Notes under the pieces: model-generated
Told to the model about the DNA's origin: nothing
Database searches by the model: none
The model's input: only the letters and a program-made list of their open reading frames with translations
Assembly: GCF_000427825.1 (NCBI RefSeq)
Contig: NZ_KE386593.1
Location: 854,941 to 918,940 of the forward strand
DNA length: 64,000 bases
Reading direction: 5' to 3'
Source of the DNA: Thermocrispum municipale DSM 44069
GTDB taxonomy: Bacteria; Actinomycetota; Actinomycetes; Mycobacteriales; Pseudonocardiaceae
Made by a program: the position numbers and the translations under genes
Part shown: one piece after another, positions 36,340 through 44,015 of the stretch
Layout: every line of letters starts with the position of its first letter
How positions within the stretch are numbered: the first letter of the stretch is position 1

Positions 36340-38813
36340 TCATGAGCTCGTACGCCGAGAGCATCCGCAGCAGTCTCGCCGACTCCCCGGACATCGACAC
36401 CAATGACATCAGCAAGAAGATGCTGGAGGACCACGGGGAGTTCGCCAAGTTCCGCGGCTTGATGCGGAAGAAGTCCACTGAGATCTACACGCAGTGGCGG
36501 AACCACTCGACCCGTGCCGGCGCCACGAACTGGGTGGAGCCTTGGAACGACCAGGACGAAAAGAAGCTCGAGGACCTCAAGCATTTCGCCTTCTACGGAA
36601 TGGGGGAAATGGCGACCCGGGTGGAGGCGCTGCAAAAGGTCGCCACGCAGATGTCGGAGGGCGCCCACGACGCGACCAAGCGCCTCGGTCCGGTCTGGGA
36701 AGGCGACAGTGGTGACGCGGCAAGGGACTCGCTCAAGCGCTTCGTCAAGGCGAGTGCGGAAGCTGCCAATTCGTGGGGGCGACTCGCGCAGGTCGTCAAA
36801 CAGGTCCGAGACGAGGTGAAGAACACGATCCGGGATCTCGTCGAGAGGGGGGCGGGCGGCCCGGTCGGGGAATACGTCTCGATCTATCGGAACATCAATC
36901 ACGAGGACGAGCAGAAGCACAACGGCAACGTCAAGGGTGCGATGGAGGCGGCCAATGGGAAGGCCTGGCCGGGCGCGTCGCCTGAGGAAATCGCCGCGGA
37001 GGTAATGGGCTACCAGCCGACCGACTTTGAACTGTCATTTGGGGGCGGCGGCTGGATGGGCAACATATATAGGGAGTGGGCCGGGTGGTATCAGTGGCTC
37101 GATGACCACAACAACTGGTACAGCTCGGCGCTGCATGAGTACCGGCAGCACATCGACAACGCCACGAACGCGATCGAGCAGCTGCTGAACATCTTCGGCG
37201 ACACCTACAACTCGGGCAGTGAACGGGCGGATCTCAACCCGCTTGCGGCCGTTCGGCCGGAAGAGCCCAAGCCGAAGGAGCGCGACAAGGGCTCCGACCG
37301 TACCGGTCCGAGTGACACCGGGCCCGGCCCGTCCGGTCCTGGCCCGTCCGGTCCTGGACCGTCCGGCCCCGGGCCATCCGGTCCTGGACCGTCCGGCCCC
37401 GGGCCATCCGGTCCTGGCCCGTCGGGCCCCGGTCCGAGTAGCCCGGGTCCGTCGAACACGCCGACGACGCCGTCCGACACCAGCACCGACCAGCCGGATG
37501 ACGGCACGAATCCGGTTACCGGGAAGCCGCTCGAGGTCGACCCGAAGACCGGCAAGCCGTACCCGATCGACCCGGAGACCGGCGAGCCGATCAAGGACGT
37601 CGACGATCAGGACACCACCACGGTGCGCCAGGGCGACAACGAGATCACGGTCACCGAGCCCAGCGCGACCGGCGAGATGAAGGTGTCGGTCGACGACGGC
37701 AAGGGCGGCACGAAGACCTACCACCTGGACTTCGACCCGGACAAGAACCCGGAAGACGTTGCCGAGGAAGGCTCGGAGTCCGAGCGGGAATCGGTCGGCG
37801 GCACCACCGGTGGTTCGTTCGGTCCGCAGGGGTCCGGGAAGGACATGCCCGGCGGCAAGGGGCCGGACGGTGAGGTCCACACGCCGGGCGAGGACGGCAA
37901 GATCCGGATCAAGGACGGCGACGTGGAGATCGTCGCCGAGCAGCCCAACGGTCCGGACGGCGTCACGGTGGTGACCGTCGACGACGGCAAGGGCGAGCCG
38001 ATCACGCAGATCCTGGGCGACGACGAGGCCGTCGAGGAGTACAAGCAACAGCTGGAGAAGGACCGCGAAGAGCTGCTCAACCAGCGCGAGACGCTCCAGG
38101 GGCGGGAAAACGTCTCGCAAAGCGAGTGGGAAGAGCTCAAGAAGGAAGAGCAGAACTTCCGTGAGCGCGGCGGGCACCTGCCGGACGACGACGGCAAGCA
38201 CGCCGAGAAGGTCTCCTCGCCCGCCCAGTCCGGTGAGGAGCGCACGCCCCCGCGGTCGGTCTTCGACGCCGCTGATCAGGAGCGGTCGGCGGGCTTGGGC
38301 AAGTCCGCTTTCGGGGCCGACGGCGGTTCGGGTGCTGGTGTCGGTCAGGGCGTCGGCGGCGGAGGCGGCGCAGGAGTTGCCGAGGGCGTCGGTGGTGGCG
38401 GTTCCGGAGGCGCTTCGGCCACGATCGGTGGTGGCGGTCCGTCCAGCATGGGCGGCAACCTCGGCGGGGACAGCATCGGTGACAGCGCGCAGAACCTCGA
38501 GGCCGGCGGTCGCAGCGGCGTGATGGCCGGAGGCGGCGCGCCCGCCGGTGTGGAAGGAGCGACAGCCGGTGGCCCGGGCGTGGGCACCGCCCCGGGTGGC
38601 GGCGGCGACCAGGCGGCAACGCGAGGCGGCGGCATGATGGGCGGCGGCATGATGGGCGGCGCCGGCGCGGCCGGTGGTGGTGGCGGCGACGAATCGCGCT
38701 CGTCCAACGCCGCCTACCGGGTTTCCGCGACCGATCTGTTCGAGCCCGAGGTCGGGGAGGGCCCGTTCGGGGTGGCGCGGATCAGCGGCAGCCTGGACGA
38801 CGAGGAGGGGTAA
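36336..38813 (+). CDS. Large WXG-type protein with Pro-rich and Gly-rich regions, probable type VII substrate
   Basis: 825 residues. GTG 36336 overlaps the upstream stop (GTGA) and has AAGGG six bases upstream; ATG 36342 is the alternative. Residues 1-300 are helical with 'VWEGDSGDAARDS' (WxG at 121-123) and a Trp/Tyr-rich segment ('REWAGWYQWLDDHNNWYSS', about 247-265). Residues 328-375 are (GPGPS)n repeats. Two copies of a beta-type module with '(V/T)VDDGKG' follow, then a Glu/Lys/Arg coiled coil (about 568-620) and a Gly-rich stretch (658-785). No signal peptide or membrane helix. Architecture resembles PPE/EspB-like exported proteins; function unknown. Confidence 0.75.
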   Translation: MIMSSYAESIRSSLADSPDIDTNDISKKMLEDHGEFAKFRGLMRKKSTEIYTQWRNHSTRAGATNWVEPWNDQDEKKLEDLKHFAFYGMGEMATRVEALQKVATQMSEGAHDATKRLGPVWEGDSGDAARDSLKRFVKASAEAANSWGRLAQVVKQVRDEVKNTIRDLVERGAGGPVGEYVSIYRNINHEDEQKHNGNVKGAMEAANGKAWPGASPEEIAAEVMGYQPTDFELSFGGGGWMGNIYREWAGWYQWLDDHNNWYSSALHEYRQHIDNATNAIEQLLNIFGDTYNSGSERADLNPLAAVRPEEPKPKERDKGSDRTGPSDTGPGPSGPGPSGPGPSGPGPSGPGPSGPGPSGPGPSGPGPSSPGPSNTPTTPSDTSTDQPDDGTNPVTGKPLEVDPKTGKPYPIDPETGEPIKDVDDQDTTTVRQGDNEITVTEPSATGEMKVSVDDGKGGTKTYHLDFDPDKNPEDVAEEGSESERESVGGTTGGSFGPQGSGKDMPGGKGPDGEVHTPGEDGKIRIKDGDVEIVAEQPNGPDGVTVVTVDDGKGEPITQILGDDEAVEEYKQQLEKDREELLNQRETLQGRENVSQSEWEELKKEEQNFRERGGHLPDDDGKHAEKVSSPAQSGEERTPPRSVFDAADQERSAGLGKSAFGADGGSGAGVGQGVGGGGGAGVAEGVGGGGSGGASATIGGGGPSSMGGNLGGDSIGDSAQNLEAGGRSGVMAGGGAPAGVEGATAGGPGVGTAPGGGGDQAATRGGGMMGGGMMGGAGAAGGGGGDESRSSNAAYRVSATDLFEPEVGEGPFGVARISGSLDDEEG
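37318..37450 (+). repeat. In-frame 15/30-bp repeat coding for GPGPS
   Basis: About nine repeats of GGNCCNGGNCCGTCC-like units inside the 825-residue gene, coding for a rigid Gly-Pro-Gly-Pro-Ser linker. Two alternating codon variants give a 30-bp higher-order period, a sign of recent expansion. Confidence 0.85.
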
Positions 38814-38816
38814 ACC

Positions 38817-39308
38817 GTGGTGTTTCTGGACAACAGCGTTCCACGGTCCCGTGCGCTCGACGAGATCGCGCAGGTCCGGGCCGAATACCGAGCTGAAGCG
38901 GAGCGGATCGACGACGAGGCTCGCCAGAAGGCCGAGGCGATCAAGGAGGAATCGGCTCGGCGGGCGAAGGAGATCGAGGAGTGGGCGGCCGCCCGGGAGG
39001 CGGAGAAGGCGAAGGAAGAAGACGCCTCGGAAGAGGAGAAGAAGCCGGAGAACCCGTGGGCCAAGCGGCCGGAACGGCCGGATGCGGCCGCGCGGATCGG
39101 CCAGATCGAGGACGAGGAGTACGAGGCCCCGGCCGAGGAGCCGCAACCGGCACCCACGCCGCCGCCGAAGCCCGTCGCGGTCACCCCACAGCCGGAGGCG
39201 GCCCCGGCCGAGCCGCCTCCTGCGGAGTCGAAGCCCGAGCCTGCTTCGAGCAGCCGGTGGTTCTCCGAGGACGACGACTTCGAGCAGGGCAACTTCCTTC
39301 GCGGGTAG
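38817..39308 (+). CDS. Coiled-coil, Pro/Glu-rich protein of unknown function
   Basis: 163 residues, GTG start three bases after the preceding stop. Residues 15-70 are a charged coiled coil ('AEAERIDDEARQKAEAIKEE', 20 residues); the rest is Pro/Glu/Ala-rich and ends in 'SSRWFSEDDDFEQGNFLRG'. No signal peptide or membrane segment. Cytoplasmic partner or chaperone for the neighbouring WXG protein is possible, but that rests only on operon position. Confidence 0.7.
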   Translation: MVFLDNSVPRSRALDEIAQVRAEYRAEAERIDDEARQKAEAIKEESARRAKEIEEWAAAREAEKAKEEDASEEEKKPENPWAKRPERPDAAARIGQIEDEEYEAPAEEPQPAPTPPPKPVAVTPQPEAAPAEPPPAESKPEPASSSRWFSEDDDFEQGNFLRG

Positions 39309-39330
39309 CCCGCGTCGAGTAGGAGAGGTA

Positions 39331-40008
39331 ATGACCAACCCGCAAGGGTGGCAACAGCAGCCGGGTGGCTGGCAGGGACAAGGGCAGCAAGCACACCCCG
39401 GTCAGCAGGCGGGGCAGCCCGAGCTGGCGCAGTACCCGCCGCCACCGCCCGGCCAGCCACCCGTGCCGGGTGATCGATCGGGTCCGGTTCCGGCGTTCAG
39501 CGCACGCGAGCTCGGCTGGGCGGCGTCCGCGGTGGCGCTGATCGTCGGCCTGGTCCTGATCGGCAAGTACGGCTACGAGGTCGTCGACAACATCAGCGAG
39601 AAGAGCTGGGGAGATGTTGGGTTCGCCGGGCTTGCCACGGCAGGCGGCATCTTTGCGGTGATCGGAGCGATCCTGCTCTACCGACGGTCCCGCGCAGGGC
39701 GTGTCCTGATCATCCTCGGCGCGATTTTCGCGGTGGGCGCCGCCGGTTTCGAGAACGCCTTGGCCTACCTGCTGGTCGGGGCTGCGGTGCTCGCCGCGAT
39801 CCTGGCGTACATCAGCAAAGGCTGGGTGCGTCCCAAGCAACCGAAGTGGCAGCAGGGCCCCGGTTATCAACAGGGTTATCCACAGCAGCATGGACAGCAG
39901 GTGCCGGCCGGGCAGCAGGTGCCAGGTGGGCAGCACTACGGGCAGCAGGTGCCGGGCGGCCAGCAGTACGGGCAGCAGATGCCAGGTGGGCAGCAGTACG
40001 GCCGGTAG
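39331..40008 (+). CDS. Membrane protein with Gln/Pro/Gly-rich termini
   Basis: 225 residues from the ATG at 39331, with AGGAGAGG just upstream. N-terminal 55 residues are Gln/Gly/Pro-rich, four hydrophobic helices lie between about 60 and 160, and the C-terminal 55 residues repeat 'GQQVPGGQQY'-like units. No family recognised. The low-complexity cytoplasmic tails flanking a small membrane core resemble scaffold-type proteins. Confidence 0.75.
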   Translation: MTNPQGWQQQPGGWQGQGQQAHPGQQAGQPELAQYPPPPPGQPPVPGDRSGPVPAFSARELGWAASAVALIVGLVLIGKYGYEVVDNISEKSWGDVGFAGLATAGGIFAVIGAILLYRRSRAGRVLIILGAIFAVGAAGFENALAYLLVGAAVLAAILAYISKGWVRPKQPKWQQGPGYQQGYPQQHGQQVPAGQQVPGGQHYGQQVPGGQQYGQQMPGGQQYGR

Positions 40009-40155
40009 CCCCGGCGGGTAACGTCCCGAGGCGGGGCCCGCGAGTGCCGGCTCGTCCAGCCGTGCGTCACCGATCGAGCGGTAATGCTCGGTGCTCATGC
40101 GCACACCGTGTCCGGTGCGCTACCGTGCGTTCGAACCGCGGCGATGGGGGAAAGA

Positions 40156-40728
40156 ATGAGCTATCCGTACGGCGGTCACCCGCCATTCGGCCAAGCCCCA
40201 CCGGGGGCTACTCACCAGGGATGGGGTGGCCCGCCGCCGTCCGGCCCGGGCAAGAAAACGATGGGGGTGCTGGCGGGCGTCCTGGCCATCTTCTGCTTCA
40301 TCCTGCTGGCCACGACGTGCGGTGTCTCGTTGTTCCAGATCATCCGGACGCAGATCGACACCAATCCCATGACCAGGGCCTACCCCACACATGTGGCGGT
40401 CACCGTCGCGTGCGTGCTCGCCGCCCTCTTGTTCTTGATCGGTGCCATCAGGCACCTCAAGCGGGGCCGTTCCGGCTCCGTGATCGTCCTCGTCGCCGCG
40501 GTGATCGTGGTGGCCGTGGCCGTGCTGCAGTGGGTCGACATGACCGCTGCACCAGGTGACGAGACGGTGTTCGCCACCTCGTTTTTCGAAGTCATCGGGG
40601 TGCACGTCGTGGCGCTGTTCGGGATCCCGGCGGGGATCCTGGCTCTGAACTCCCGCCTGTGGCTGGTGCCGAAGCGTCCTCGGTATCCCCATCCACCCGG
40701 GTGGTACGGCCGGCAACCGGGATATTGA
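40156..40728 (+). CDS. Four-helix membrane protein (paralogue A)
   Basis: 190 residues from ATG 40156 (ATG 40144 is an alternative adding four residues). A Pro/Gly-rich N-terminus is followed by four hydrophobic segments, with 'IGAIRHLKRGRSGSVIVLVA' (20 residues) between helices 2 and 3. Strikingly like the next gene, so a tandem duplication. Unknown function; 147 bp downstream of the previous gene, so it may have its own promoter. Confidence 0.72.
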   Translation: MSYPYGGHPPFGQAPPGATHQGWGGPPPSGPGKKTMGVLAGVLAIFCFILLATTCGVSLFQIIRTQIDTNPMTRAYPTHVAVTVACVLAALLFLIGAIRHLKRGRSGSVIVLVAAVIVVAVAVLQWVDMTAAPGDETVFATSFFEVIGVHVVALFGIPAGILALNSRLWLVPKRPRYPHPPGWYGRQPGY

Positions 40729-40769
40729 TCTGCTGGGGAAAGGTGAGTCATCCGGAAGGCAGAGACCCG

Positions 40770-41243
40770 ATGCAGGGTCCAGCGTCCGTCGAAGCACGAA
40801 TCGAGCCGCATGAGGCCTCCCGCCCCGGCAAGGAGGCACTCGCCACCTGGGTCGGTGCGCTGTTCGCGTTCTCCACGTTCGTGCTGGCCGCGGTCGCATG
40901 CCTGGGCTCATCGGTGCTCGTCATCCGCGTGCTCAGCAGTCCCGAGCAGCTGGACAGGGTCTACTCGGCGCACGCCGCGGTCACGGCCACCGCTGTTGTT
41001 GCCGCCCTGTTGCTGCTGATCGGGGCCATCAAGCACCTCAAGCGCAAGCGCTCCGGCGCGGTCATGATCGCTGTTGCCGCGGTGATCCTGGTCGCCATCG
41101 CTGTGCTCCAAGGGGTGTGGGTGGCGACCACCGGGTGGCGAGGTGAGATCGTCTTCGCGCAGTCGGGTGGCGAGGTGCTCACCATGCGCCTCAGCGCATT
41201 GCTCGCGGTTCCTGGCGCGCTCGTCTCCCTCTGGTCGCGGTAG
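40770..41243 (+). CDS. Four-helix membrane protein (paralogue B)
   Basis: 157 residues from ATG 40770, with GGAAGG ten bases upstream; GTG 40743 is an alternative. It shares the layout and the 'IGAIKHLKRKRSGAVMIAVA' segment (20 residues) with paralogue A but lacks the long Pro-rich N-terminus. Both have four membrane helices and the same 'YxxHxAVT' motif before helix 2. End of the substrate-like operon; the converging hydrolase gene ends 25 bases away. Confidence 0.72.
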   Translation: MQGPASVEARIEPHEASRPGKEALATWVGALFAFSTFVLAAVACLGSSVLVIRVLSSPEQLDRVYSAHAAVTATAVVAALLLLIGAIKHLKRKRSGAVMIAVAAVILVAIAVLQGVWVATTGWRGEIVFAQSGGEVLTMRLSALLAVPGALVSLWSR

Positions 41244-41268
41244 TTCTGGCTGTCGTCGCGTCAGCCGG

Positions 41269-42090
41269 CTACTTAGTCAGCTCGGCGGTCGGCGAGTGCT
41301 CGAACTCGATCCGAGCCCGCTTCACGCCGGCGTCCACCAGCGCGCGGTACTTGTCCTCGCCGGTCAGTTCGGCCAAGAAGAACGCGGTGAACAGCGCGTA
41401 CACCAGCTTCTGCGTTGCCCGCTGCGGCTTGCCTTGCAGGAAAAGCTGCGTCCAGTGGAAGCCCTCGGTGACCGCCAGGTGCGAGGACTTCTCCAGCTCA
41501 CGCAGCTGAACCGGCCCGGCCCACGCGTTGGCGATGGCATACGCGTGGCCGATCGGCGGCGCAACCAGGTCACCTTCGACGGCCAGGTGCATGCCGGGCA
41601 CGGTCACCGACCGAGCAGCCTCGGAAGCTGACGGCATGGTCTGCGCCGGAGCGATGGTGGCCACCGCGCGCACGGGGTCCCCGGAGCCGGAGGCGGCCGC
41701 CAGCACCGCCGCCCCGCCGCCGGTGGAATGCCCGGCGAGCCCCAGCTTCTCCGGGTCCACGCTGATCCCGCTCGGCCCGAGCCGTACGTGCGCGACCAAC
41801 CGCAGCGCGGTCCGTAGGTCGGCGGCGAAGGCGCGATGGGACGGCAACGGACCGGTCTGGGTCGCGGGCGCCACGGCCACGATTCCCCAGGACGCCAGAT
41901 GACGGAGCAGCCCGGCGTAGCGCCGGGGCGGTTGCATCCAACCGTGCCCGAACGCGACGGCGGGCAACCCCAGGCCGGCGCGTGGGGTGAACACCATCCC
42001 CGGGAGTCCCACGAGTGCCAGGTTGCCGAGCGACACCTGGTGCGGGCCCGGGTAGCTCAGCTCCTCCAACAGCACCTTCGGCTTAGCCAT
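41269..42090 (-). CDS. Alpha/beta hydrolase
   Basis: 273 residues, soluble, no signal peptide. Nucleophile elbow 'GHSTGG' follows 'VDPEKLGLA'; the oxyanion region is 'FGHGWMQPPRRYAGL'. Resembles dienelactone-hydrolase or platelet-activating-factor-acetylhydrolase-type enzymes; substrate unknown. Only 27 bases separate its start from glmS, and a TAGGGT box six bases upstream without a Shine-Dalgarno suggests a leaderless mRNA. Confidence 0.85.
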   Translation of the reverse strand: MAKPKVLLEELSYPGPHQVSLGNLALVGLPGMVFTPRAGLGLPAVAFGHGWMQPPRRYAGLLRHLASWGIVAVAPATQTGPLPSHRAFAADLRTALRLVAHVRLGPSGISVDPEKLGLAGHSTGGGAAVLAAASGSGDPVRAVATIAPAQTMPSASEAARSVTVPGMHLAVEGDLVAPPIGHAYAIANAWAGPVQLRELEKSSHLAVTEGFHWTQLFLQGKPQRATQKLVYALFTAFFLAELTGEDKYRALVDAGVKRARIEFEHSPTAELTK

Positions 42091-42096
42091 GCATCG

Positions 42097-42102
42097 ACCC
42101 TA
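42097..42102 (-). promoter_or_regulatory. Candidate -10 box of a leaderless promoter
   Basis: TAGGGT on the minus strand, six bases before the ATG of the hydrolase gene. It abuts the opposing glmS box. Confidence 0.45.
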
Positions 42103-42103
42103 G

Positions 42104-42109
42104 TACCCT
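42104..42109 (+). promoter_or_regulatory. Candidate -10 box for glmS
   Basis: TACCCT eight bases before the glmS GTG with no Shine-Dalgarno between; the -35 would lie inside the hydrolase gene and is weak. Confidence 0.42.
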
Positions 42110-42117
42110 GGCTGCCC

Positions 42118-43980
42118 GTGTGTGGAATCGTGGGTTATGTCGGGCACCGCTCGGCGCTGGACGTCGTCATCGGTGGTCTCCGGCGCTTGGAGTATCGCGG
42201 GTACGACTCGGCAGGCGTCGCGGTCCTCGACGGCAACGGTGCACTAGCCGTCGAGCGGAAAGCGGGCCGGCTGGGCAATCTGGAAGAGCAGCTCGACGCC
42301 GTCGGCCGGGACGCGTTCGCGGGCTCGGCAGGCATGGGCCACACGCGCTGGGCGACGCACGGCCCGCCGGTCGACCGCAACTCGCACCCGCACCGGGACG
42401 CCTCGGGCAAGGTGGCCGTGGTGCACAACGGCATCATCGAGAACTTCGCCGCCCTCCGCGCGGAGCTCGAGGCCGCCGGAGTCGACCTGGCGTCCGACAC
42501 GGACACCGAAACCGCCGCACACCTCATTGCGCTGGCCTACGCCGAGGGCCCGACCGCCGGTGACTTCCCCGCGTCGGTGCGCGCGGTGTGCCGTCGGCTG
42601 GAAGGCGCGTTCACGCTGGTCGTCGCGCACGCCGACCACCCGGACACGATCATCGCGGCACGCCGCTCGTCCCCGCTGGTCGTCGGCGTCGGCGAAGGGG
42701 AGCACTTCGTCGCCTCGGACGTCGCCGCGTTCATCGAACACACCAGGGAAGCCGTCGAGCTCGGCCAGGACCAGGTCGTGGAGATCACCCGGGACGACTA
42801 CCAGGTCACCGACTTCAACGGCGAGCCCGCGCAGGGCAAGCCGTTCACCGTCAACTGGGACCTGTCCGCGGCGGAGAAGGGCGGCCACGACTTCTTCATG
42901 CTGAAGGAGATCGACGAGCAGCCCGAGGCGCTGGCCAACACGCTGCGCGGGCACTTCGCCGAGGGCCGCATCATCCTGGACGAGCAGCGGATGACCGATC
43001 AGGACCTGCGCGACGTCGACAAGGTCTTCGTGGTCGCCTGCGGCACCGCCTACCACTCCGGCCTGGTCGCCAAGTACGCCATCGAACACTGGTGCCGGCT
43101 GCCGGTCGAGGTCGAGCTTGCCTCGGAGTTCCGCTACCGCGACCCGGTGCTGGACCGCGACACCCTGGTGGTGGCGATCTCGCAGAGCGGAGAAACCGCC
43201 GACACCCTGGAGGCCGTCCGCCACGCGCGTGAGCAGAAGGCCCGCGTGCTGGCGATCTGCAACACCAACGGCGCGCAGATCCCACGTGAGTCCGACGCGG
43301 TGCTCTACACCCACGCCGGCCCGGAGATCGGCGTCGCGGCGACCAAGACGTTCCTGGCGCAGATCGCGGCCAACTACCTGGTCGGACTGGCGTTGGCGCA
43401 GGCCCGCGGCACCAAGTACCCGGACGAAGTGGCGCGCGAGTTCGCCGAGCTGGAGTCCACCCCGGCCGCCGTACGCAAGGTGCTGGGCACCGTCGACCAG
43501 GTCCGCGAGATCGGCGCTCGGATCGCGCAGTCCAAGGCCGTGCTGTTCCTCGGCCGCCACGTCGGCTTCCCGGTGGCGCTGGAAGGTGCGCTCAAGCTCA
43601 AGGAGCTCGCCTACATGCACGCCGAAGGGTTCGCGGCGGGCGAGCTGAAGCACGGGCCGATCGCACTGATCGAACAGGACCTGCCGGTGGTCGTGGTCAT
43701 GCCGTCGCCGAAGGGGCGGGCGGTGCTGCACGCCAAGCTGGTGTCCAACATCAGCGAGATCCAGGCCCGCGGCGCCCGCACCATCGTGATCGCCGAAGAA
43801 GGCGACGAGGCGGTGCGGCCGTTCGCCGACGAGCTGATCGAGATCCCGGCGATGCCGACGCTGCTGCAGCCGCTGGTGGCCACCGTGCCGCTGCAGGTCC
43901 TGGCCGCCGAGATTGCCCGGCAGCGCGGGTTCGACATCGACAAGCCGCGGAATCTCGCCAAGTCCGTCACAGTCGAGTAG
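42118..43980 (+). CDS. glmS: Glutamine-fructose-6-phosphate aminotransferase
   Basis: First step of UDP-GlcNAc synthesis: glutamine + fructose-6-phosphate to glucosamine-6-phosphate. 620 residues. GTG 42118 is fixed by the catalytic cysteine that must follow the initiator: 'CGIVGYVG'. N-terminal glutaminase domain, with 'HTRWATHG' and 'NGIIEN', then two SIS sugar-isomerase domains ('SQSGETADTLEAV', 'GRHVGFPVALEGALKLKELA' 20 residues). No upstream riboswitch or ribozyme seen; the gap is only 27 bases. Confidence 0.98.
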   Translation: MCGIVGYVGHRSALDVVIGGLRRLEYRGYDSAGVAVLDGNGALAVERKAGRLGNLEEQLDAVGRDAFAGSAGMGHTRWATHGPPVDRNSHPHRDASGKVAVVHNGIIENFAALRAELEAAGVDLASDTDTETAAHLIALAYAEGPTAGDFPASVRAVCRRLEGAFTLVVAHADHPDTIIAARRSSPLVVGVGEGEHFVASDVAAFIEHTREAVELGQDQVVEITRDDYQVTDFNGEPAQGKPFTVNWDLSAAEKGGHDFFMLKEIDEQPEALANTLRGHFAEGRIILDEQRMTDQDLRDVDKVFVVACGTAYHSGLVAKYAIEHWCRLPVEVELASEFRYRDPVLDRDTLVVAISQSGETADTLEAVRHAREQKARVLAICNTNGAQIPRESDAVLYTHAGPEIGVAATKTFLAQIAANYLVGLALAQARGTKYPDEVAREFAELESTPAAVRKVLGTVDQVREIGARIAQSKAVLFLGRHVGFPVALEGALKLKELAYMHAEGFAAGELKHGPIALIEQDLPVVVVMPSPKGRAVLHAKLVSNISEIQARGARTIVIAEEGDEAVRPFADELIEIPAMPTLLQPLVATVPLQVLAAEIARQRGFDIDKPRNLAKSVTVE

Positions 43981-44003
43981 TCACCAGTGCCGCCGAGCCT
44001 GGG

Positions 44004-44009
44004 TACGGT
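44004..44009 (+). promoter_or_regulatory. Candidate -10 box for nnr
   Basis: TACGGT six bases before the ATG at 44016 and no Shine-Dalgarno between. Weak -35. Confidence 0.4.
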
Positions 44010-44015
44010 TCAGGC

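Noticed and set aside
42091-42117. glmS ribozyme or riboswitch
   Set aside because: Only 27 bases are available upstream of glmS, too short for the ribozyme, and the element is typical of Firmicutes.
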